A stretch of DNA of 64,000 nt from Zizania palustris (Eukaryota > Streptophyta > Magnoliopsida > Poales > Poaceae). The notes beneath the pieces were generated by a model. The model was given only the letters and a program-made list of their open reading frames with translations, was not told where the DNA came from and did not search any database. Position 1 is the first letter of the stretch; every line of letters starts with the position of its first letter. The DNA lies in the NCBI GenBank assembly GCA_019279435.1, contig JAAALK010000080.1, positions 29,046,778-29,110,777 on the forward strand, written 5' to 3'. Both the position numbers and the translations under genes were made by a program. This document shows, piece by piece, positions 56,202 through 64,000 of this stretch.

Positions 56202-58411
56202 CTAGGTCTCTAAGCTGTTGTACGGGGGGTTTGACCATTGTGGCTCGGAACCACTGTGCGGAGCATCAGGCCACCGTGGCCCGAAGCTCTCGTGCGGAGG
56301 GTTCGTCGGCTTCGGCCCGAAGCCGCCCTTCGAGGGTCTTAGCCCCTTCATATGTTTTAGCTTAGCGCATGGTCCTTCTTCCTGGGCCCTCCTCCGATGC
56401 TTGCTCAACAGCGCATCATATGTCACCTTCGGCCTTTTGCTAGCCTTAGCCGAAGGAGTATTAACGTTCTGCTTCCACACTCCTACCTCGGGGTTCTTTG
56501 GCACGAGTGTGCGAGTGCGTGGTTCTCCTACAATTACATCTTTCCCTTTAGCAGACTCGGCCTGTTCTGGCCGAATCAACACCTTCTTTTTGCCGAGGTC
56601 GACGGCGTTGACGGGAAAAGGGTCTTTATCCAGCTTCATCTTCGGATCATGGTCTATTTTCAATCGTCCTTCTTCTATGGTCGATTGTATCTGCCATCGA
56701 AAACATTGCAATCATTAGTATTATGCGAATGTGAATCATGCCACTTACAGTATGGATGTTTCTTTAACTCATCGACAGGTGGGATGACTTGACCCTTAGG
56801 TAACCTGAGAAGCTGACTTTTTAAGAGAAAATCAAATATTTTATCACATTTAGTTATATCAAACGAGTACTTGGCCTCACTAAGTCTATTCTTTGTGGGG
56901 GATGGTCGTAACTTGGAGCAAGTGACAGGTTTATTTTTAGCATTCCAAACCCATTCGGCCACGTACATGTCGGCCGAATCCTCCTCCTCTGACTCCTCTT
57001 CATTAGAACGTTCCATGATGTGGATTTCAGCCCTAGGCTTGCTAAACGTCTTAATGAATTTCTTATCTTTGGCTCGGCCTTCTTGGACCAGAGCCTACTG
57101 TAGAACTTGGCTAACTTCTAAAAAGTTTTGGTTATCTAACCTTTCTTTAATTTCGGAGCACAACCCGTTAAAAGCTAGTTACGCCAAGTCCCTTTCTGAA
57201 ATATTAAGGCTAAAACATCGATTTCTAGTATCCCTAAAACGCTTGATGTACTCAAAGGCGCTCTCACTAGATTTCTTCTTAACCGATGTCAAGTGAGAAA
57301 GCCTAAGTTCTGTCTCACCCGTGTAGAAATAATCATGGAATTTCCGCTCTAAATCGTCCCACGTGTGGATGGAGTTCGGCGGGAGCACCGAAAACCAAGT
57401 GAAAGCAGTGCCGGATAGCGAGAGAGAAAATAATCTAACCTTTAGGGCATCTATCCCGCTAACCTCTCCACATTGCGCCAAAAATTGACTAACGTGCTCT
57501 AGTGTTGTCTTGCTACCCTCGCCATCGAATTTAGTGAATTCAGGTATTCTATAGCCACGGGGGTAGGGTACTGTATCAAGGTGGTCGGGGTATGGTTTAC
57601 GGTAAACCCTAACCCGTCCCTTGGGCACGACGCCAGCACACTCCCTAAATAGTGCGCGGACCCGCTCCTCTATATCATCTTGGTATGTCGCTTGTGCGCG
57701 CCTCTCATGTGGAGGTGCGACATGCGGTGGGATGTCGGCGGGGTCGGCCATGTGCTTCTTCCCTACGTGCTATTTGTACAATGTGCTCGTGTCCGGGCGC
57801 TTGTGCGTGTGGTGTGGGTAGCGCGGGTATTAGCGCAGGTGGTGTGTGGTATGCAGTATTAGTTTGGCCGTAGGTATAATGATTGGTCTTGACCATAAGT
57901 GATGAGGCTGGAGACATGATTGTGCCAGTGTTGTCTTTAGTCCTACCGTATACGTGGTTTGCCGGTGGTGTACTAGCAATAGGAACCGGGGTACGACCTC
58001 AGTAAAGCCAAATCTCCTAAGAGTCGCCTCTACTTGGGAGCTGACTGCCGAATCTAAACGGTTGGCTAGCGAAGCGCTAACGGCTTGATCTACTGATGCA
58101 GCTATTTTTTGCTCAATTTCTAAAGAAGATAAACGAGGCGATACAGGTGTTACCTGGACCTGAGCGAGGTCGGGGGTGACGATGTCGCGCTTGATGAAGC
58201 CCGCGCGTGTCTTGACGTAGCCCCCAAGCATTATGTCTTGGAGTGCCTTTAACTTCGCCTCGATCTCTGCTCGGTCTTCTGCGAGGATATCTTCAAGTGT
58301 AGGTGACAATATGTTGCAGTTATCGATATCCGCGCCTCCTATTGCGTCCATCGGCGGTGTAGTCGTAGTAGTCGATGTAGATGTACCGGTGGCTGATGTA
58401 GACGTATTCAT
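56202..58411 (-). pseudogene. Gag of the nested Tat Gypsy, frameshifted
   Basis: Start at the ATG at 58411 (MNTSTSATGTST). The N-terminal region reads KLKALQDIMLGGY and ASVDQAVSASLANRLD; a frameshift near 57990 follows. The capsid-like core (57179-57751) contains IPEFTKFDGEGSKTTLEHVS and SGTAFTWFSVLPPNSIHTW. A CCHC-like motif is YCKWHDSHSHNTNDC (about 56715-56760). The last part is basic and proline-rich and grades into pseudo-ORFs at 55537-56200. Gag forms the particle that packages RNA. Confidence 0.87.
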
Positions 58412-58428
58412 TATGTTGGCGTAGCCTT

Positions 58429-58445
58429 CCCCAGCGGAGTCGCCA
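58429..58445 (-). promoter_or_regulatory. Primer-binding site of the nested Tat Gypsy, tRNA-Arg-like
   Basis: The minus strand reads TGGCGACTCCGCTGGGG a few bases after the 5' LTR. The TGGCGACT start is the type reported for tRNA-Arg-primed Tat/Ogre elements; the tRNA identity is inferred. Confidence 0.65.
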
Positions 58446-58452
58446 AAAAGTG

Positions 58453-59818
58453 TGTTGACATGGAAACATGCCCCCGCACTTGGGTCAGTTCGACGATCCA
58501 AAAGTGCACGAATACTTAGGGACAAGCCTAAGCGTGACGTGGCACCGACGTCGTGTTCCGACTACCCTTAATAGTGATAAGGGGGGTGGAGTCGCCAGGC
58601 AACCAGATTACACAAAATAATCCAATTAGCCAAAAGAAATAGATTAACAGAATAAAATTAACAAACCAGTTGGAGCCCCGCCTGGTTCGAAGTCTGTTGC
58701 GAAGGGGGTCGCCGAAGGGTACCTTCGGCGTCTGGTGCGAAGTACTCCGCCGAAGGGTGCTTCGGCATTCGGACTGATCCGGCCGAAGATGAACTCCGAA
58801 TGGATCTGAACGCGGTGATCACCTCCGAACGGCGGGGTTCGGCGTGCGATCTCTGATACAGCAAACTACGAAATAGTGACGCGAGGGCCACACGCGAGTG
58901 CAACTTCGTCCGGTGCGGAGTATGGTCGTGGCGAAGCCTGTTGCGATGAAGTATGCTGGCAAAGCCTGTTGCCGAAGTATGCTGGCGAAGCCTGTTGCCA
59001 AAGCCCGCGGTCTCGCCGAAGGGTGTCCTGGGGACCTCCGAAACCGATCTCTCAGCTCCAGACACCTCCGATGGAGTGGCTCCGAACGTGCGAGCCTGCA
59101 ACAGAAGAGTGCGAAGTACCAATTCGGCCTGAGGACCGAATTTTGCTAAGTGTTGCACTAGTAGCGAAGGTAGCAATCTATTACGCAGATTAGCGGATAC
59201 TTCACAGGCGAAGTAACAAGGCGATAGCAATCTATTACGTAGATTAACATATACTTCACAGGCGAAGTAACAAGGATTACCACTGTTCCGTAGTGGCCGA
59301 CGGAGGGCTTCCAGGCAAACCCATGAAGAGGTACTGGAAAATAAAGGTAAAGTAAATGCAATCAAAGCATGGGCTTTGGTTTGGTTTGAGTTGTGGGGGC
59401 CTCCACGCCGGCCATGCCTCTCTATTTATAGGGGGTTAATTCCTAATCTAATCTGCTATTAGTCCGGCCAGATAGAGATAGAGATTGAGCTGGAAACGCG
59501 TACAACTCTATCTCTGCCGAGGTGGGCTTCGGCCAGGCCCGTCGAGGCCTGCTCTTCGGGCCGAAGCTTCGGTAGCGTGGGCTTCGGCCAGACCCGTCGA
59601 GGCCTGCTCCTCGGGCCGAAGCTTCGGCAGCGTGGGCCTTCGAAGGCTTTCTGGCCGAAGCCCATGGGCTGGCTAGAGGCTTTCGGAGCCCATAGCTCAA
59701 TGGACTTCAGCCCTGTAGGGTTTCGGACAGACCTTGGACATGTGTACTTTTGGCCCAAATTACCAAAAATTGATATTTTGATAATCTAGCCATTACTGCC
59801 ATTTTTTTGCTATCAACA
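58453..59818 (-). repeat. 5' LTR of the nested Tat Gypsy (1,366 bp)
   Basis: Closely similar to 49392-50787, with scattered substitutions and the roughly 30-bp length difference. TATA box (CTATAAATAGAGAGGC, minus) at about 59416-59431. The ORFs over it (58658-59365 and others) are LTR sequence. Confidence 0.93.
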
Positions 59819-59823
59819 GTTTC

Positions 59824-61773
59824 AGAGTTTGTGATGAGTGATTGACATATTTTATCCTCTGGATTCGAATGGGTCCCTCCGAAAGGGGTTTAGAGGGTCT
59901 TTCACTGAAGGGTTCGGTGGGTTCGGTTGCTGCGGCTGTTGCAGTGGAGTGTGACTATCAGAGGGGTCCAACAGTACATGATGACTTGGTCGTACCGAAG
60001 GGTTAAGTACTTTCGGAGGTACACCAGAGTGTGTGTCGAAGGTTGTTTACCCGGAGAGGCCTCCGGGCTACTGGATACACTTGTCTGTTTGTCTGTGGTG
60101 AGCAGGTGACTTCGGAGGCGACGAACGGTTCACAGCAAGTGAACCTGGGTCAAGCAGGAGCTTGATGCTAGACTAGGGGGGAGCTCGGTAACGAAGGCTG
60201 CGTAGGGTCGAGGTCGGTCCTCGAGTCATGGTGCGCCAGGCGAAGGCAGAAAATGTGGATCATAGCTTCGGCTAAAGGTAACCCGAGACGAAGTCCTTAG
60301 AGGCGAGACACTTCGAAGGGTACTCCGAATGGAGTGACTTCAGAGTATGGTGGACAAAGTCCTCAGCAATGAGGCAAGGCATTCGAAGTGTGCTCTAGAG
60401 GGAGGCACTCGAAGGTTCACCCAACGAAGGTCTTAGAAGTCAAGGTGCATTGAAGGCATGGTCCGGGTGAGGTTCGTCGAGGAGTGTGCTCAGGGAGAGA
60501 CACTGCGATGAAGTGCTCATGGAATGCTTCATGTGGAGGCCTTGGACAAAGAAGGGATTTCGAAGGGTGGTACTCCGAAGGTGGGGCTTCGGAGTGTGGC
60601 TAACTTGAGGTACTTCGGCCATGCATGGCTTCGGTACACGGACTGACGGAGTTTGAGCTGGGAGTAGCTGCGAAGCCATGGTGGTCCACTCCGGAGATGA
60701 TGGCGCGAAGGCTCAAGGGCTTTGATGGCTTCGGCTCAAAACCGTCACTGTATCGAAGGCTGACTTCGGTGAAGCGAAGGCCGTCAGGCTCAAGGCTTCT
60801 CGCCGAAGCTACCACACTCCTCGCGTGCGAAAGGGGGCTTTAGAAGATTCCAAAACTGCAAAGGCTGATCGTGTCTGCTCTGCAAAAGCTGATGTTGTCT
60901 CCTCTGCGAAGCTGACAAAAGAAGCCTCCAAATAAAGTAGACTACCTTCTGCACCCCCTGTTCTGATGAGACAAAATTACTGTAAACCCTAGGGGTAAAG
61001 TAGTCTATTCATAGGGCTGAATAGTGCCTATAAATAGTGAAGGTTGGCTAGGCCTGAGTAACACTTTGAGCAGCCATTTTAGAACTCTTGTGCTAGCCAC
61101 GATACTTCTGTATTCAGTCTGTGAGTTCATTTTGTGTTCCCTGTTCAAGCAATGAAACTTTGATTCTGTTTTCCATTTACTGCTTGAACTTGTATGCTAG
61201 CTTTGTACTGCATGATTTGATTTCTTTGTGCTCCAATTCTTCCTGTTTCAAGTTTGTGCACTAGGGTGTCTTTGGAGGAGTGTGTGAGAAATCTGTTTGT
61301 GCGAAGTGTGTTATTTTCAGTGTGAGTTCGCTCTGTGTAAACTGGAGGCTAGTCCTCTCTAATTACTGGCGAAGCACTGTGGGTGGCTTAAATCGAAGTC
61401 TGTGTTCCTCCCTGTTGAAGCCTAGTACCAGTTGCTAGTGTAGAGTATCAAGTCAAAATCCACAGAGGGAAACCATCTTCTGCGAAGGGTGAAGTGCGAA
61501 GTCTGCTCAAAGGCACCTACTGTGCGGAGCCTGCACTGACTTAGCAGAGTTGAGTTTTTGGTTTTGTGGGTGGAGTGAAGTCTTCTTGACTTCGAACTTT
61601 TGCTCCTCACGAAGCCTGGTTTTGGAGCTGTGAAATACCTCCGAGCCAGACCTCTGAAGGGTGTGTTCGAAGCCTGTTCCGCAGAAGACAGAATTAAAAC
61701 AGAAGGCTATTTTTAGCCTAAAAATTTAAAAGCTCCCATTCACCCCCCTCTAGTCACTGTTTTCGGTCCAACA
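59824..61773 (+). repeat. 5' LTR of the Copia (main part, continuing from 49369-49391)
   Basis: TATA box GCCTATAAATAGTG at 61026-61039, with CT- and TTTG-rich transcribed LTR sequence after it. Many short CGAAGG/TTCGAAG motifs occur throughout. It ends TTTTCGGTCCAACA at 61773. The final 185 bp match the fragment at 63013-63196. No gene is present in this stretch. Confidence 0.8.
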
Positions 61774-61775
61774 AT

Positions 61776-61787
61776 TGGTATCAGAGC
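61776..61787 (+). promoter_or_regulatory. Copia primer-binding site, initiator tRNA-Met type
   Basis: TGGTATCAGAGC two bases after the LTR end, the standard Copia primer site. Confidence 0.95.
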
Positions 61788-61837
61788 GGGTTAAGATCAC
61801 CAGTTGACCTTAACCGGTTTTGTGATCTTTTGGCGAC

Positions 61838-63012
61838 ATGGATAGAGTTAGTAAAATACCTCTGTTCAATGGGACTGATTTTGCATACTGGAAGGTGCGC
61901 ATGGAGGCTTACTTGTTAAGCCAAGGAAATGCAATTTGGGAGATTGTGGACTCACAATACTCAATCCCTGAAACCCGCACCTCTCAAACAGAAAAAGATC
62001 AGTATAATTCTAACTCCAAAGCTAGAAACATACTGTTCATTGGTTTGAGTCGGAGTGAGTTTGATAGGGTGCAGCACATTAGGACATCTAGGGAGATTTG
62101 GACTACACTCACTATTTTTCACGAGGGCTCTACACAGATTAAGGCTAGGCACCAAAGTACGTACAATCAACAGTATCATATGTTTGTGCAGGCACCTGGT
62201 GAATCTATAGATGCCATGTTTTCTCGCTTCGATGCTATAGTGAGTAACTTGCGGTCCAACGGGATGCTTGCTTACAATGATCATGATAGGGCTATCAAGC
62301 TTCTCTATGCTCTTGATCGTAGCATATGGGAATTGAAGATATCCAGCATTGAGGAGTCCGCATGTTATGACACATTGACCTGTGATGAGCTCTTCAGCAA
62401 GCTGAAGTTCATAACGATTGCCAAGGCATCTCTTACAGTGCACAGAAAATCCTTGCCACAGCCATTGGCACTAGTTTCTAGCACTAGCCGTGGCACCCCT
62501 GTAGAACCAAGCACATCTGGTACTTGTATTCTTGCTAGTGGTTTTGCTTTGTCCTCCCTGGTCTCTATCACTAAGGAGCAGGTGGATACTCTGGATGATG
62601 AAGAGCTTGCTCTCATTGCTAGAAGGTTCACCGTTTTCACCATGAGAGATGGGATCAGAGGAGAAGTGGATTTAGTGGTTGTTTTGAGTGTGGCGACACT
62701 TCTCACATCAAGGACAACTATCCTAAGCTCAAAAGGAGAGATGAGAGTGAGCGCCCCAAATACCACAAAAAGGAGAGGAAACCCTTTGTGAAGGGCAAGC
62801 GCAGCAAGGTGGCTAAGAAGGTAGCCAAAGCCGCTTCCAGAGCATTTGTTGTTGCTCTCAGCGACATCGACACTTCCTCAACTGAGGAGTCGAGCTCTCA
62901 TGAGGAGGAGTCCCCAAGGAAGGAAGAGAAGGACAAGAAGGGACGAGATTTCACCGGCCTCTGCTTCATGACCGACAGCGATCACAGCGGCGATGAGCTT
63001 GACTCTTCTTGA
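61838..63012 (+). pseudogene. Copia gag (UBN2-type), frameshifted, zinc knuckle altered
   Basis: Start at 61838 (MDRVSKIPLFNGTDFAYW). The gag core contains ARNILFIGLSRSEFDRVQH, YNQQYHMFVQAPGESID and DELFSKLKF. A one-base shift near 62650-62675 moves the reading frame; the new frame contains the zinc knuckle CFECGDTSHIKDNY at 62680-62721, in which the fourth metal ligand, normally Cys, is Tyr. A basic stretch (KKERKPFVKGKRSKVAKK) and an acidic Ser/Glu-rich tail follow, ending ...DSDHSGDELDSS at a stop (63010-63012) that is created at the deletion junction. Gag would normally be followed by protease; here LTR sequence follows. Confidence 0.88.
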
Positions 63013-63196
63013 CTTCGAACTTTTGCTCCTCGCGAAGCCTGGTTTCAGAGCTGTGAAATACCTCCGAGCCAGACCTCCGAAGGGTGTGTTCGAAGCCTGT
63101 TTCGTAGAAGATAGAATTAAAACAGAAGGCTATTTTTAGCCTGAAATTTTAAAAGCTCCCATTCACCCCCCTGTGGTCGCCGTTTTCGGTCCAACA
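63003..63196 (+). repeat. Truncated 3' LTR tail of the Copia
   Basis: From TCTTCTTGACTTCGAACTTT onward this matches 61579-61773 with few differences, ending GGTCCAACA and the ATATG duplication. Only about 190 of the roughly 1,970 bp of LTR remain. Confidence 0.9.
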
Positions 63197-63243
63197 ATAT
63201 GACTTGAGCGTCGACCTATGATGCTTTGATTCATGTAACTAGT

Positions 63244-64000
63244 TGTTGGGGGGATAAGTTTTCCCTTGAATAGGGGCCAAATGACGTTGCCCTCCGACAG
63301 CCTTCGGCCCGGAGCCCAACACTGTCGAAGCATGTACATATATGAAGAAGCTATTTCTATGTACCAAGGTTCACTTCGAAGCCCTCTGGAACGAGGCCTC
63401 CAAACCCCTTCAGAGCCCTCTAGAGCGAAGCCCCTAAGATCCCTTTGAAGTTTGCTGAAGCAAAGTCTCAGGCTAGTTTCAGAGTTATCTTCCGGGCTAA
63501 CTTCGGAGTTAACCATCAAGTTCCATTCGGAGTTAACCTTCGAGTTCCTTTCGGAGCTCCCTGGAGCCAGTCTTTGGATCCCTTTTCAGCTGTTTCAAAG
63601 CTAAGTCTCTGAGAACCCAGTTCGGAGTTTAGTTCAGAGTATACTTCGAAGCCCACTTCGGAGTGTACTTCGAAGCCTTCCTTGCGGCCTCCACCTGAAG
63701 AGCTCTGGCCCCTACTCCGGCCCTTACTCCGAACCCAGAAATATCTGTACCTCGCTACAGTGTAGAAGTCATACCAGGGGCCCCTCTGCCCCTAGTATGT
63801 CATTTAGCTGATCAAGAAGTGACGTTTATCTGACACGTCTGTAAAGCTGTAAAGCACTTTGTACAGTAGCTAGCTCCTTTTCCCCTTTTTTGCCCCTATG
63901 AGCCTATGACCTATAGAGGGCATTTTGGTCTTTTCCTTTGGCCTGCGTGCCTATAAAAGCAGGGCCAAGCCCTTGTAACAGGTTAGCTTCGCCAAGGCCA
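63244..64000 (+). repeat. Start of another LTR, running off the window
   Basis: Begins TGTTGGGGGGATAAG. It contains many TTCGAAG/TTCGGAG motifs (63350-63700) and a TATA box GCCTATAAAAGCAGGG at 63950-63965. The orientation is plus if TGTTGG is the LTR start. The element type cannot be told; the start and motif style resemble the LTR at 2101. The 47 bases before it (63197-63243) belong to the older flank. Confidence 0.65.

Larger units (their letters stand above)
49392..59818 (-). mobile_element. Tat-lineage Ty3/Gypsy element nested in the Copia LTR
   Basis: A 10,427-bp minus-strand element flanked by an exact GTTTC duplication (49387-49391 and 59819-59823). Its LTRs begin TGTTGATAGC and end TGTCAACA, 1,396 bp at the left and 1,366 bp at the right. 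The gag-pol order with two RNase H domains places it in the Tat group. Unlike the element at 2101-13714 it has no antisense gene: only about 135 bp separate the end of pol from the 3' LTR. The coding region has numerous stops and shifts. Confidence 0.93.
49369..63196 (+). mobile_element. Copia element (SIRE-like), internally deleted, with nested Gypsy
   Basis: The element starts at 49369 (TGATAAACC) and ends at 63196 (GGTCCAACA), flanked by ATATG on both sides (49364-49368 and 63197-63201). Its 5' LTR is 49369-49391 plus 59824-61773, about 1,973 bp once the Gypsy and one duplication copy are removed. A tRNA-Met primer-binding site and gag follow. After gag the sequence passes at about 63003-63013 directly into the last 185 bp of the 3' LTR; protease, integrase, RT and RNase H are gone. 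The start is supported by CAGAGTTTGTGATGAGT, which matches the LTR start region of the Copia at 20609-22241. Confidence 0.72.

Noticed and set aside
58658..59365. A 235-residue minus-strand protein
   Set aside because: It lies wholly within the 5' LTR of the nested Gypsy; a shorter, altered version appears in the other LTR.

Overview
The window is plant nuclear DNA, almost certainly from a large-genome grass. It is a stack of nested transposable elements with two 1,000-base N gaps (22743-23742 and 47749-48748) and very little host sequence. The evidence for a grass is the set of families present: a CACTA element with a CACTACTACAAACC end, Tat-type Gypsy elements with a second RNase H and an antisense gene, Tekay-type chromoviruses with roughly 3-kb LTRs, SIRE-like Copia elements with roughly 1.6-2 kb LTRs, and short hAT-type and PIF/Harbinger-type elements. 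No bacterial, viral-infection, CRISPR or toxin system is visible.

Layout, left to right. (1) 1-16334 is a CACTA transposon on the minus strand, cut by the window edge at its 3' side. A nearly intact Tat Gypsy (2101-13714, plus strand, GATAG target duplication) sits inside its transposase gene. (2) 16428-17822 is a 1.4-kb PIF/Harbinger-like element (TAA duplication) that itself carries a 149-bp hAT-like MITE. (3) 17826-18690 holds degraded host gene pieces, including exon 1 of a cytosolic-type phosphoglycerate kinase. (4) About 18691-20608 is a truncated minus-strand Tat Gypsy. (5) 20609-22742 is the 3' LTR and part of the interior of a minus-strand Copia element; its LTR contains a 15-bp minisatellite. 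(6) After the first gap, 23743-38812 is the 3' part of a plus-strand Tekay chromovirus, interrupted inside its integrase gene by a complete minus-strand Tekay (24011-35771) of the same family. (7) 38813 to about 41735 is the gag end and 5' LTR of another minus-strand Copia, with a 143-bp MITE in the LTR. (8) 41736-45760 is AT-rich sequence followed by what may be the 5' part of a hAT-like transcription unit. (9) 46071-47627 is the only recognisable long host gene, a minus-strand berberine-bridge-enzyme-like oxidase broken by many frameshifts. (10) After the second gap comes a partial LTR (48749-49099), then a plus-strand Copia (49369-63196) whose 5' LTR holds a minus-strand Tat Gypsy (49392-59818, GTTTC duplication) and whose pol gene and most of its 3' LTR are deleted. 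(11) 63244-64000 is the start of a further LTR running off the window.

How the parts work together. Each LTR element supplies its own promoter (TATA boxes are visible in the LTRs), primer-binding site, gag-pol and polypurine tract, but only the Gypsy at 2101-13714 is close to coding-complete (one in-frame stop). That element also carries, on the opposite strand, a four-exon gene with matching splice phases and its own TATA box. The first exons of a comparable gene survive in the truncated Tat element at 20268-20608. This convergent accessory gene is the most interesting coherent system in the window; related antisense ORFs are known from grass Tat elements such as RIRE2 and Grande, but their role is unclear. 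All calls come from reading the sequence and translations by eye, with no database search.
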